47,953 bases of DNA from NCBI GenBank assembly GCA_947594025.1, contig CANQDZ010000007.1:1-47953 (forward strand). The letters are read 5' to 3'. Below are positions 39,862 to 47,953 of the stretch, piece after piece. Every line of letters begins with the position of its first letter. Position 1 is the stretch's first letter. The notes below the pieces were generated by a model that worked only from the letters and a program-made list of their open reading frames with translations, was not told the origin of the DNA and ran no database searches. The stretch comes from Candidatus Gastranaerophilales bacterium (GTDB lineage: Bacteria > Cyanobacteriota > Vampirovibrionia > Gastranaerophilales > Gastranaerophilaceae). The translations under genes were made by a program, and so were the position numbers.

Positions 39862-42735
39862 TTACGCAAGTGAGAAAATGTCATATATTTCATCATCAGA
39901 CAACTCCGTAATAATTTTTTCTCCGACAAATATGGTGCTGTCTGCTAAATCTCTTTTATCTTTAATGATTTTATCAATTTTTTCTTCAAATGTTGATAGC
40001 GTTATAAATCTGTGTACCATAACATTTTTATCCTGACCTATACGATAGGTTCTATCGGTTGCCTGATCTTCAACCGCGGGGTTCCACCATAAATCGTAGT
40101 GAATAACATTGCTTGCCGGAGTTAAATTTAGTCCTAATCCGCCCGCCTTTAAAGAAAGTATCATTATTTTTTTGTCTTTGTCTTCTTCAAACTGCTTTAT
40201 TATTGTATCTCTTGACTTAACGTTTAAAGAGCCGTGGAAGAATAAGGGGTCAATGTCATATTCGTTTGCAACGATATTTGTTAAAATGTCGCCCATTTGT
40301 TTGTACTGCGTAAATATTAAAACTTTTTCGTCATTTTCAATGATATTATTTAAAATTGAAATTAACTTTTGCGTTTTACCGCTTGCATTTTGGCTCATAT
40401 CTCCATGTTTTAGGTAGTGATAAGGGTGATTGCAAACTTGTTTTAGGCAGGTAATAAGCTTGAATATTGCGCCTCGTCTGTTTATTGTTGCTTTTGAATT
40501 TGAAATTTCTTCCATGGATGATTGAAGCACTTTTTCATACAAAAGAGCCTGATTTTTAGTTAAATAACAGTATTCGTCAAGCACGATTTTTTCAGGTAAG
40601 TCTGAAATGATTGTTTTATCGGTTTTTAAACGTCTTAACATGAAAGGCGAAATTGCCTTTTTAAGCTTCTCTATTCGTGTTGTTTCTTTGAATTTCTCAA
40701 TAGGGATTGCGTAATTTTTGCCAAAATCCGTTACAGTGCCCAAATAGCCTTTATTTACGAAGTCAAATATACTCCACAGTTCATTTAATCTGTTTTCAAT
40801 CGGAGTACCTGTCATTGCAACTTTCATATTTGCCTTAATTGCTTTAACTGCTTGAGTTTGTGAAGTCGTCGGATTTTTGATGTTTTGCGCTTCATCTATT
40901 ACTAAAATATCCCACTCATACTTTTTGAATTGCTCGGCATCTATTCTTAAAATCGCATAAGTTGTTAAAATTGCATCGCAATCCATAGAAAATTCTCTGT
41001 CTATTCCATGGTATTTAAAGACATTCATAGAAGGTGCAAACATCTTAAACTCGCGCTCCCAGTTGCCTAAAAGTGTTGTTGGGCAAACAACGAGAGCGGG
41101 TTTTTTAATTTTCTTTTCTTCCTTAAGTTTTAAAATAAGGCTTATAACCTGAATTGTTTTACCAAGTCCCATGTCATCCGCTATACAGCAGCCAAAACCT
41201 TTTATGATATTTGTGTAAAGCCATTTGTATCCGACGACCTGATAAGGACGAAGAACGCCGTTTAAATCTTTTGGAATTTCAATGTCTTCAACCTTTGTGA
41301 AGTCGCTGATGATTTTTGCAAAAGCTTCATCGTAATCAAAATCGTAATCTTCAATTTTACCCGATAGCGCATAGTGCAAAAGTTTCATCTTGTTCATGAC
41401 AAGATTTGGTTTTTTCTTTAATCTTTCTAATAATTTGTCTGTTTCTTCTTTGTCTATAAGAATATATTTGTCTTTATACTTAATTAAACCGTTAGAATTT
41501 TTTGCCAGTTTTTGAAATTCTTCTGCACTTATTTTTTCATCTTCACCAAGCGATATTTCTATTGAAAAATCCATTAACTGATCAAGCGAGATAATGGAAT
41601 TATCTGCAAAATCAAGCAGTGATTTAATTTCTGCCATTCTTTTTTCTTTAATTTTTGCATTAATTGAAGCGCGGGGAACGATGATATTGTTCATTCCTTC
41701 CGGCAGATTAACCTCCATGCCTGCTTGAGCCAAATAATATGAAATCTGAGTGACAAGCTTGTATACACCTGCCAAATCAAGCTCCATAGTGATATCTTCA
41801 AGGTCTTCTATATATTTTGTTGCCCAATTTATTTGTTTTTCAATAATTGTTTGTTCAAATTCCGTCAATTTATCAAAAGGAACAACCTCATTTGTCTTTT
41901 TATTTTTTGCAAGAACTCTTAAAAGAAATTTGTCTTCTCCGTTTTCTTCAATGTTAAATATCGGCACTATTTCATAGCTTCCGAGAGCCATTTCGTCCAG
42001 CCATGTTTGAATATCGACAGCTAAGTCAACGCTTCTTATATATCTTTTATTTGGAGCTCGCTTGATGAAATATGAAGCGGATTTTAAATCCGCAAATTTA
42101 TACGCTTTTATGTTTAAAAACGTAAAAATCATATAATTCAGATATTTATCTATAATTTCTTTTGTTGTTTGAACATCAAGATAATCATTTTCTATAATGC
42201 TTTTATATGCATTTAAATAATCTTTATTGTTAAAATAAGGCTCATATACTATAGTGAACGCTTCTTTACCCATTTTAACCGTCGGAATAAAGTTTAATTT
42301 TTCAATTGTTTTTTTGACAAATTGAACAAGTGTATGATAAAAAAGATATTCGTCGCTTACTTCAATATGTAAATTTTCTTCTACGCCTGCAAAATACTCA
42401 AAGAGAAGGTTTGTTGTAATTAAATAGCCGTACTTATCCCCTCTGTATACAGGTTTTAATCTGTACAAAGAGCCCTTTGATTTCAAATAGTATTCAAAAT
42501 TATAAGGAGGAGTTATAAAAAACATCCCCTCGGGCCGGTCATTTAAATATTTAATACCGGTATCTCTTAAGATGGTATTTTTGGTGTCAAAAGTATCCGC
42601 AAATTCTTCTTCTATAAGTTCATATATTAAAGACACCGAAAATCTAAAATCCTTATTTTTCTGACTTTCAGGGTTTGAATCCAAATTTAATAATAACTTC
42701 TCTATATTATTCTTCTTAAACGTAATATTACTCAT
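39862..42735 (-). CDS. SNF2-family helicase-like ATPase
   Basis: 957 residues. The C-terminal half is a full SNF2/RapA-type motor: DDMGLGKTIQ (Lys526), VIDEAQNIKNP (DEAQ at 614-617), MTGTPIENRLNELWSIFDF, KVLIFTQYKQMGD, SLKAGGLGLNLTPA and DQATDRTYRIGQ. The first 450 residues are not recognised; they lack the SWIM zinc cluster seen in some bacterial members. Such enzymes move on double-stranded DNA to remodel bound proteins, for example recycling RNA polymerase. I use the ATG of SNITFKK (42735); the longer frame from a GTG at 42762 includes a TATAAT. It lies just upstream of the activase pair on the same strand, possibly cotranscribed. Confidence 0.92.
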   Translation of the reverse strand: MSNITFKKNNIEKLLLNLDSNPESQKNKDFRFSVSLIYELIEEEFADTFDTKNTILRDTGIKYLNDRPEGMFFITPPYNFEYYLKSKGSLYRLKPVYRGDKYGYLITTNLLFEYFAGVEENLHIEVSDEYLFYHTLVQFVKKTIEKLNFIPTVKMGKEAFTIVYEPYFNNKDYLNAYKSIIENDYLDVQTTKEIIDKYLNYMIFTFLNIKAYKFADLKSASYFIKRAPNKRYIRSVDLAVDIQTWLDEMALGSYEIVPIFNIEENGEDKFLLRVLAKNKKTNEVVPFDKLTEFEQTIIEKQINWATKYIEDLEDITMELDLAGVYKLVTQISYYLAQAGMEVNLPEGMNNIIVPRASINAKIKEKRMAEIKSLLDFADNSIISLDQLMDFSIEISLGEDEKISAEEFQKLAKNSNGLIKYKDKYILIDKEETDKLLERLKKKPNLVMNKMKLLHYALSGKIEDYDFDYDEAFAKIISDFTKVEDIEIPKDLNGVLRPYQVVGYKWLYTNIIKGFGCCIADDMGLGKTIQVISLILKLKEEKKIKKPALVVCPTTLLGNWEREFKMFAPSMNVFKYHGIDREFSMDCDAILTTYAILRIDAEQFKKYEWDILVIDEAQNIKNPTTSQTQAVKAIKANMKVAMTGTPIENRLNELWSIFDFVNKGYLGTVTDFGKNYAIPIEKFKETTRIEKLKKAISPFMLRRLKTDKTIISDLPEKIVLDEYCYLTKNQALLYEKVLQSSMEEISNSKATINRRGAIFKLITCLKQVCNHPYHYLKHGDMSQNASGKTQKLISILNNIIENDEKVLIFTQYKQMGDILTNIVANEYDIDPLFFHGSLNVKSRDTIIKQFEEDKDKKIMILSLKAGGLGLNLTPASNVIHYDLWWNPAVEDQATDRTYRIGQDKNVMVHRFITLSTFEEKIDKIIKDKRDLADSTIFVGEKIITELSDDEIYDIFSLA

Positions 42736-42783
42736 ATTAGATACATTATACAATAAATACACCGAGTGCGAATATTTTTTTGA

Positions 42784-42789
42784 TAAAAT
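42784..42789 (+). promoter_or_regulatory. -10 element directly before trmFO
   Basis: TAAAAT, then ATTTTT, then the ATG at 42796; the same string precedes the gene at 21535. Confidence 0.45.
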
Positions 42790-42795
42790 ATTTTT

Positions 42796-44106
42796 ATGGA
42801 AAAAGTAAGGGTTATAGGCGCAGGGCTTGCAGGCTCTGAAGCGGCATTATATTTGGCAAAAAATGGCATTACGGTTGATTTATATGAAATGCGTCCAAAT
42901 GTCGAAACGGGTGCACATAAAACATCGGATTTAGCGGAATTTGTGTGTTCAAATTCTCTCGGGTCAACCGATATAACTTCTGCTTCCGGTTTGCTTAAAG
43001 AGGAGATGAAACGTCTCGGCGGAACGCTTATAAATATAGCTTTCGAAAAATGCGTTCCTTCAGGAAAATCATTATCTGTTGACAGATGCGGTTTTAGCAG
43101 GGAAGTCACAAAGCTGATTTCTGAAAATGAATACATAAATCTTATCAGAGAAGAAGTTATTGAAATTCCAAACGATGATGTTTTAACGATTATTTCAACC
43201 GGACCTTTGACATCGCCTAAAATGTGTGAGTTTGTTAAAAAAATGACAAGGGAAGAAAACTTTCATTTTTTTGATGCTATTGCCCCTATTGTTGAAAAAG
43301 AAAGCATTGATTTTAACAAGGCATTTTATGCAAGCCGCTGGCAAAAAGGGGATGCTGATTTTATTAATTGCCCCATGCAAAAAGAAGAATATGAAAATTT
43401 CTATAATATTTTAACCACGGCAGAGAAAATTGAACTTAAGGATTTTGAGGCAAAATTTTTTGAAGGCTGCCTTCCGGTTGAAGTTTTAGCCTCACGCGGA
43501 GTTGATACGCTGAGATACGGACCCATGAAGCCCGTTGGTTTAAGGGATGAAAGATACCCCGACAGAAAATTTTACGCAGTCGTGCAGTTAAGACAGGACG
43601 ATAAAAAGGCAAGCTTATATAACCTCGTAGGTTTTCAAACCAATTTAAAGTGGGGAGAACAAAAAAGACTTATTGAAAGCATACCGGGACTTGAAAATGC
43701 CAAAATTGCACGATATGGTGTTATGCATGCAAACAGTTTTATAAACTCGCCAAAAATTTTAAAACCTACACTTCAAACTCAAAATAATGAAAAAATATTT
43801 TTTGCAGGTCAAATAACGGGGGTTGAAGGCTACAATGAAAGCATGGCAACGGGTCTTCTTGCCGGAATAAATGCAAAAAGATATTTAAAAGGTGAAGAAC
43901 TTTTAGAACTTCAAGATATTTCTATGCTCGGGGCGCTTACCCAATATATCACATTTAAGGAGCACAAGAATTTTCAGCCCGTAAATTCAAATTGGGGGAT
44001 AGTGAAAGAAGCGGAGCTTGACCGCAAAACAAGAAAAAATAAAGAACTTAAAAATGCTTATCTTGCAAAAAGATCGCTTGAATACATTGATTTAATTGCA
44101 AAATAA
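42796..44106 (+). CDS. trmFO: Methylenetetrahydrofolate--tRNA-(uracil-54-C5)-methyltransferase
   Basis: 436 residues. FAD- and folate-dependent enzyme that makes ribothymidine at position 54 of tRNA. Seen: the dinucleotide fold VRVIGAGLAGSEAALYLA, EMRPNVETGAHKT, ICSNSLG-type FVCSNSLGS, FSREVTKLI, FINCPMQKEEYENF with the conserved Cys, and GQITGVEGYNESMATGLLAG. Normal length. TAAAAT lies six bases before the ATG and no ribosome binding site is visible, so the mRNA may be leaderless. Divergent from the SNF2 gene, with 60 bases between the starts. Confidence 0.96.
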   Translation: MEKVRVIGAGLAGSEAALYLAKNGITVDLYEMRPNVETGAHKTSDLAEFVCSNSLGSTDITSASGLLKEEMKRLGGTLINIAFEKCVPSGKSLSVDRCGFSREVTKLISENEYINLIREEVIEIPNDDVLTIISTGPLTSPKMCEFVKKMTREENFHFFDAIAPIVEKESIDFNKAFYASRWQKGDADFINCPMQKEEYENFYNILTTAEKIELKDFEAKFFEGCLPVEVLASRGVDTLRYGPMKPVGLRDERYPDRKFYAVVQLRQDDKKASLYNLVGFQTNLKWGEQKRLIESIPGLENAKIARYGVMHANSFINSPKILKPTLQTQNNEKIFFAGQITGVEGYNESMATGLLAGINAKRYLKGEELLELQDISMLGALTQYITFKEHKNFQPVNSNWGIVKEAELDRKTRKNKELKNAYLAKRSLEYIDLIAK

Positions 44107-44137
44107 CACAAACTACCCCCATGTTTTATAAAAGCTG

Positions 44138-44143
44138 TATAAT
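44138..44143 (+). promoter_or_regulatory. Promoter (-10) of pepA
   Basis: TATAAT preceded by TG, 27 bases before the ATG at 44170, with a GAGGAG ribosome binding site in the leader. No convincing -35 element. Confidence 0.45.
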
Positions 44144-44169
44144 ACATTTAAAACTTGAGGAGATAAAAA

Positions 44170-45588
44170 ATGAAAATTAAATGCGATAAAAAAATAAAAA
44201 AAGCAGATATATTTATTACGGGAGTTATAGGGGGCAAAATACAAGATACAAGCCTTAATAACGAAACAAAAAAAGAAGTTGAAGCCGCCTTAAATAGTGG
44301 TATTAAAGGCTCTGTCGGCGACTTTTACCTTTTGAACAACTTAAAGGGCGATATTAAATCCGTTTTGCTTGTATGGTTATCTAAAGACGCATCTAACTAT
44401 AAGATAAGAGAAATCGGCGCTAAAACGTATAAATACATTGATAATTGCAAGCAGAACGAAAACGTTATTGCGGATAAAGTATTAAACGAAGAAATGACGT
44501 CTGCGTTTTTGGAGGGATTTTTAGACGCAAGCTATAAATTTGACAAATATAAATCAAAGAAAAAAGAATCATCAATAAAGAATGTCATTTTCACGGATGA
44601 AAAACTAAAACCATATATTGAAAAGTCCATAGTGTTATCCGATTCCGTTAAATTTGCAAAGGATTTAATAAATGAACAGGCACATGTTATGACTCCAACA
44701 CATATTGCGGAAATTGCACGCAATATTGCGGATAAAAACGGTTTTGAACTAAAAATCTTTGAAAAAGAAGAACTTGAAAAAATGAATTTTGGCGCATTTT
44801 TGGCAGTTGCAAGAGGAAGCGAGCAGCCGCCAAAGCTTATTCATCTTTCATACAAACCTAAAAATCCGACAAAAAAAATTGCTCTTATAGGCAAGGGCAT
44901 TACGTTTGATGCGGGCGGTCTCGATATTAAACCTGCTTCTTCAATGCTTGATATGAAGGATGACATGTCAGGATGCGCTTGTATTTTAGGCGTCATTCAG
45001 GCTCTTTCAAAACTTAAATCTAATGTTGAAGTTCATGCTATTTCGGCACTTTGCGAAAACATGCCAAGCGGACGTGCGTACAAACAAGGTGATATTTTAA
45101 AATCAAAAAGCGGCATGACAATTGAAGTTGATAACACGGATGCTGAAGGCAGATTAACACTTGCCGACGTTTTAACTTACGCAGACGAAACAGGATATGA
45201 TGAAATAATTGATATTGCAACACTGACAGGTGCGTGCATTGTTGCTCTCGGAAGCAGAATTTCAGGCATTATGGGTACAAATAAAAAAATGATTGATAAA
45301 ATCATTAAATCCGGTGAAAAATCAGGGGAAGATTTATGGGAAATGCCAATTAAAGAGGATATGAAGGATAACCTAAAATCCAATATTGCGGATGTTAGAA
45401 ATACGGGCGGTCGAGAAGCCGGAACCTCTGTTGCAGGCTGGTTTTTATCTAACTTTATAAAAAATAAGAATTGGGCTCATATCGATATTGCAGGTACTGC
45501 GCATATCTCTAAACCATACAGAGAACATGACGCGGGTGCCACAGGCGTTATGGTCAAAACGTTAACTAATTATCTGCTTGATGAATAG
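44170..45588 (+). CDS. pepA: Leucyl aminopeptidase (M17)
   Basis: 472 residues. Cytosolic two-metal aminopeptidase that removes N-terminal residues; E. coli PepA also binds DNA. Seen: IGKGITFDAGGLDIKP with metal ligands Lys242 and Asp247, MKDDMSGCACILGV with the next Asp, and NTDAEGRL (322-329) with Asp324 and Glu326, followed by the ADVLTYAD helix. The catalytic Arg lies in EGRL. The N-terminal 160 residues are the variable regulatory domain. Start ATG follows GAGGAG. The last 23 bases overlap the convergent MscS gene. Confidence 0.95.
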   Translation: MKIKCDKKIKKADIFITGVIGGKIQDTSLNNETKKEVEAALNSGIKGSVGDFYLLNNLKGDIKSVLLVWLSKDASNYKIREIGAKTYKYIDNCKQNENVIADKVLNEEMTSAFLEGFLDASYKFDKYKSKKKESSIKNVIFTDEKLKPYIEKSIVLSDSVKFAKDLINEQAHVMTPTHIAEIARNIADKNGFELKIFEKEELEKMNFGAFLAVARGSEQPPKLIHLSYKPKNPTKKIALIGKGITFDAGGLDIKPASSMLDMKDDMSGCACILGVIQALSKLKSNVEVHAISALCENMPSGRAYKQGDILKSKSGMTIEVDNTDAEGRLTLADVLTYADETGYDEIIDIATLTGACIVALGSRISGIMGTNKKMIDKIIKSGEKSGEDLWEMPIKEDMKDNLKSNIADVRNTGGREAGTSVAGWFLSNFIKNKNWAHIDIAGTAHISKPYREHDAGATGVMVKTLTNYLLDE

Positions 45589-46411
45589 TTATTTGATTAA
45601 ATGGAATTTCAATGCCTTCTTTATCAAATCTCTCTTTAATCATTAAGTTAAACTTGTAGAATACGCCTAAATAATGGCTTGTGCGCGTTTTAATTCGACA
45701 TTTAATTCTAACCGAGCTTGATTCAAATGACTCAAGACCAAACATCTCAAGGTCGTCTAAAATGTATTTAGACAGGTTATTGTCTTGTCTTATTTCTTCG
45801 CCAAGCTCTTTTATAACGTTTATAACGTGAGCTATATCTTCCTTGTATGCAACATCAATATTGAAAACAGCATAAGAAAATTCTTGTGTGTAATTTATGA
45901 TTTTATCCACAATTCTGTTATTTATATAATGAACCCTGCCGTTTACATCCCTTAAAATTACCGTTCTTATATTTATCTTTTGAACGGTTCCGATTGAACT
46001 TCCTATTTCTACAATATCACCGACTCTTAATTGTCCCGACAAAAGAATTGAAAAGCCTGAAATGATGTCTTCAACAAAGTTTTTGGCACCAAAACCTATT
46101 GCGACACCTGCAACCCCTGCAGCTGCCAAAAACGGTCTTATGTCTATTCCCAAAATGCTCAAGATATGAAATGCCATTATTATAAACAACACCGTATCCG
46201 TTGTTGAAATAGTAACTGTTTGAACGGTTTGTATTTGTTTTTTGGCTTCGTGATTTTTTGCCCTGTTTAAGATTTTTGCTAAAAGTTTTTTTATAAAAAA
46301 ATTCGCAATGCTGATTAATACATAGAAAAAAACAATCGTAAGAAGGAGTTTTACGCTTTTTTGAATGAAAGCTATTTCCCACATTTGCCTTATAAATACA
46401 ATTTTTTCCAT
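45566..46411 (-). CDS. Small-conductance mechanosensitive channel (MscS family)
   Basis: 281 residues, as in minimal MscS. Two or three membrane helices (about 20-40, 74-92), then the pore helix AAAGVAGVAIGFGAKNFVEDIISGFSILLSGQ with the Gly/Ala pattern of TM3, the beta domain VGDIVEIGSSIGTVQKINIRTVILRDVNGRVHYINN and an alpha/beta C-terminal domain. Opens on membrane tension to release solutes during osmotic downshock. Ribosome binding site AAGGAGA. It is preceded by the terminator of the zinc-ribbon gene, so it probably has its own promoter there, which I could not place. Confidence 0.93.
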   Translation of the reverse strand: MEKIVFIRQMWEIAFIQKSVKLLLTIVFFYVLISIANFFIKKLLAKILNRAKNHEAKKQIQTVQTVTISTTDTVLFIIMAFHILSILGIDIRPFLAAAGVAGVAIGFGAKNFVEDIISGFSILLSGQLRVGDIVEIGSSIGTVQKINIRTVILRDVNGRVHYINNRIVDKIINYTQEFSYAVFNIDVAYKEDIAHVINVIKELGEEIRQDNNLSKYILDDLEMFGLESFESSSVRIKCRIKTRTSHYLGVFYKFNLMIKERFDKEGIEIPFNQITIHQADN

Positions 46412-46435
46412 TTTTATCTCCTTCTTTTCAGGTTT

Positions 46436-46461
46436 AAAAAAGGCGCCTTGGTTAAGGCGCC
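46436..46461 (-). terminator. Terminator of the zinc-ribbon gene
   Basis: GGCGCCTT (46442-46449) pairs with AAGGCGCC (46454-46461) around a 4-nt loop; on the minus strand the stem is followed by a run of T (46441-46436). It begins 14 bases after the gene's stop. Confidence 0.88.
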
Positions 46462-46475
46462 CCTAATTCTTGAAC

Positions 46476-46778
46476 TTAAGCCTCCTCAGTTGAGGTCGGT
46501 TGTTCCTGTTGAGCTTGTTGTCTTTTTAGATAACATTCTCTGCAATATATTTCTTTTCCGCTTACAGGCTTAAATGGAACCTTTGTTTCCGCTCCGCATT
46601 CAGAACATGTTGCATCGTAAAGTTTTCTTCTGTTCTTTTGCCTGCGTGCCTTGCGACATTCCGGACATCTTTTTGGTTTATTTGCTAAACCTTTTTCTGC
46701 GTAAAATTCTTGTTCGCCAACCGTAAAAACAAATTCTTTTCCGCAGTCTTCGCAAGTAAGCGTTTCGTCTTGGTACAT
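46476..46778 (-). CDS. Small double zinc-ribbon protein
   Basis: 100 residues with two zinc-ribbon units. The first is CEDCGKEF to PKRCPECRKARRQ, the zf-trcl type. The second is CSECGAETKVPF to IYCRECYLKRQ, and a polar Q/E-rich tail follows. The four CxxC pairs give two complete sites. Such small proteins are linked to translation or nucleic-acid binding in other bacteria, but no function is known. I use the ATG at 46778, which has GGAG upstream; a longer frame to 46877 would run through the leader and contains a -10. Flanked by a good promoter and terminator, so it is a one-gene unit. Confidence 0.85.
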   Translation of the reverse strand: MYQDETLTCEDCGKEFVFTVGEQEFYAEKGLANKPKRCPECRKARRQKNRRKLYDATCSECGAETKVPFKPVSGKEIYCRECYLKRQQAQQEQPTSTEEA

Positions 46779-46848
46779 AGTATTTTTTTCTCCTATCTTA
46801 GTAACAATAACCCATGCGGTATAAACAAAGTCACAGGTAAGTTCTTGT

Positions 46849-46877
46849 ATTATAAGATTTTTTCTAAAATTATGCAA
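46849..46877 (-). promoter_or_regulatory. Promoter of the zinc-ribbon gene
   Basis: TTGCAT (46877-46872), 17 bases, TATAAT (46854-46849) on the minus strand: the best-spaced sigma-70 promoter in the window, giving a leader of about 65 nt. Confidence 0.65.
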
Positions 46878-46892
46878 GTTTTAAATTTTTCT

Positions 46893-46901
46893 TGATATAA
46901 T
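46893..46901 (+). promoter_or_regulatory. Extended -10 promoter of uppS
   Basis: TGATATAAT, a full extended -10 (TGnTATAAT), 23 bases before the uppS ATG; GAGG at 46914-46917 serves as ribosome binding site. Its -35 region would overlap that of the divergent zinc-ribbon promoter. Confidence 0.55.
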
Positions 46902-46924
46902 TCTTCTATATATGAGGCACCAAA

Positions 46925-47647
46925 ATGACGGCTGAAGAAAAAGATATAAAAAATATTGTTGAAAAAACGAACCTAAAACACATCGCAATTATTATGGATG
47001 GCAACAGAAGATGGGCAAAAGCGCATTTTTTACCTTCGGCATCAGGACATAAAAAAGGTGTCGAAGCTCTTAAAACAATAGTAAAGGCGGCACACTCTTT
47101 TGGTGTTAAATATATTACCGTTTATGCTTTTTCTACCGAAAATTGGAAAAGACCCAAGGATGAGGTAAATTTTTTAATGGAGTTGCTTGCAGCAACAATC
47201 TCAAATGAAGTTCTCGAGTTAGATAAAAATAACGTTAAACTTAAATTTATCGGGGATTTATCCATGCTGTCAGATAATCTTCAGAAAATTTTAAATGATG
47301 CGGAAGAAAAAACCCTGAATAACACGGGAGTTAATCTTCAAATTGCACTTAATTACGGTTCAAGAAACGAAATTGTAAATGCCGTTAAAAATATCATAAA
47401 AAGCAGAATAAAAGAAAACGAAATAAATGAAGATATCATTTCGGACAATTTATATACAAAAAATATTCCCGAACCCGATTTACTTATAAGAACGGGGGGA
47501 GAAAAAAGAATAAGTAATTATCTTTTGTGGCAGATTGCATACAGCGAAATATATGTAACGGATGTCCTTTGGCCTGATTTTAACAAAAGGGAATTTGGGC
47601 TTGCAATTACTGAATTTTCAGAAAGGCAGAGACGATATGGAAAATAA
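46925..47647 (+). CDS. uppS: Undecaprenyl/polyprenyl diphosphate synthase (cis-prenyltransferase)
   Basis: 240 residues. Condenses isopentenyl diphosphate units to the C55 lipid carrier for peptidoglycan and other wall polymers. Seen: IAIIMDGNRRWA with catalytic Asp25, GHKKGVEAL, YITVYAFSTENWKRP, the pocket helix region NFLMELL, and the C-terminal PEPDLLIRTGGEKRISNYLLWQ and YSEIYVTDVLWPDF blocks. Length and motifs are normal. Start follows GAGG. The stop overlaps the next gene by 11 bases, so the two are probably cotranscribed. Confidence 0.96.
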   Translation: MTAEEKDIKNIVEKTNLKHIAIIMDGNRRWAKAHFLPSASGHKKGVEALKTIVKAAHSFGVKYITVYAFSTENWKRPKDEVNFLMELLAATISNEVLELDKNNVKLKFIGDLSMLSDNLQKILNDAEEKTLNNTGVNLQIALNYGSRNEIVNAVKNIIKSRIKENEINEDIISDNLYTKNIPEPDLLIRTGGEKRISNYLLWQIAYSEIYVTDVLWPDFNKREFGLAITEFSERQRRYGK

Positions 47648-47953
47648 AATTATTGTTTTTGCAACATCAAACCCACATAAGGTAAAGGAATTAAATGAAA
47701 TTATGGGAAACTTTAACATCACGTTTATTTTGCCTGATAAAGGATTTGATCCCATAGAAGACGGCAAAACTTTTCTTGAAAATTCTTTTTGTAAGGCACT
47801 TTGTGCTTCAAAATGTGAAACAAGGGGATATAAGTATTTTTTAGCCGATGATTCAGGTTTATGCGTTGATTATCTAAAAGGCGGTCCGGGCATTAAAAGT
47901 GCAAGATATGAAAAAACTCCCGAACTCAGAATAAAAAAATTATTAAAAAATAT
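47637..47953 (+). CDS. rdgB: XTP/dITP diphosphatase, truncated by window end
   Basis: The first 105 residues of a Ham1/RdgB-type pyrophosphatase, which hydrolyses non-canonical purine triphosphates such as dITP and XTP to keep them out of DNA. Seen: IVFATSNPHKVKELNEIM with the SNxxK substrate motif, DGKTFLENSFCKALCASK, and ADDSGLCVDYLKGGPGIKSARY with the catalytic Asp pair. Family length is about 195-205, so roughly half is missing past the window. ATG overlaps the uppS stop by 11 bases, a coupled arrangement. Confidence 0.9.
   Translation, partial: MENKIIVFATSNPHKVKELNEIMGNFNITFILPDKGFDPIEDGKTFLENSFCKALCASKCETRGYKYFLADDSGLCVDYLKGGPGIKSARYEKTPELRIKKLLKN

Overview
The window looks like a chromosomal segment of a non-photosynthetic relative of Cyanobacteria (Melainabacteria/Vampirovibrionia, probably a gut-type Gastranaerophilales). 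This is an inference. It rests on: the RNA polymerase beta' subunit being split into rpoC1 and rpoC2 as in Cyanobacteria and plastids; a very large (~650 residue) insertion after the trigger-loop region of RpoC2; a cyanobacterial-type RpoB rifampicin-region sequence; a YvcK protein with an N-terminal membrane hairpin; strongly AT-rich DNA; and no photosynthesis gene. No phage, transposase, integrase or CRISPR locus was seen.

Layout. 1-1750: a structured 77-bp direct repeat, a DJ-1/PfpI gene, an initiator tRNA (minus) with an unusual hairpin-rich leader, and the rpoB promoter/leader. 1750-10729: rpoB-rpoC1-rpoC2 ending in a clear terminator. 10747-14934: a small exported protein, a minus-strand pair of lineage-type unknown proteins, rarA, and a divergently transcribed solute-binding protein. 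14995-19611: a plus-strand run of an MFS sugar-type transporter, two exported proteins, lspA, rluD and a LapA-like membrane protein. 19608-21394: a second minus-strand pair of unknown proteins. 21535-22512: a weak GNAT-like protein. 22509-30402: a tightly packed eight-gene minus-strand operon (TPR protein, dus, GIY-YIG, PxpA-like, yvcK, panB, panC, a membrane protein with a possible degenerate cyclase-like domain). 30677-36837: a coiled-coil unknown, hisF plus a GGDEF protein, a membrane-anchored serine hydrolase, a phosphohexomutase with an odd N-terminal extension, and a LysM-like protein. 36855-39841: tRNA-Lys, a glycine-zipper protein, and a short 2-hydroxyacyl-CoA-dehydratase-activator-like ATPase with an unknown Cys-containing partner. 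39862-47953: a SNF2 helicase, trmFO, pepA, an MscS channel, a zinc-ribbon protein, uppS and the start of rdgB.

Functions that work together: transcription (rpoBC); tRNA supply and modification (tRNA-fMet, tRNA-Lys, dus, trmFO); coenzyme A precursor synthesis (panB, panC); envelope biogenesis and control (uppS, lspA, yvcK, serine hydrolase, phosphohexomutase, MscS); and nucleotide-pool and genome care (rdgB, rarA).

The most interesting signals are: (1) a recurrent N-terminal 'IN...SF[K/S]G' signature on unrelated proteins, including a phosphohexomutase; (2) a tRNA-fMet leader with mutually exclusive pairings to the tRNA D-arm; (3) a repeated promoter design with a -10 hexamer exactly six bases before the ATG and no Shine-Dalgarno, suggesting leaderless mRNAs; and (4) a miniature activase/partner pair next to a SNF2 helicase. 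All were read by eye; no database search was run.
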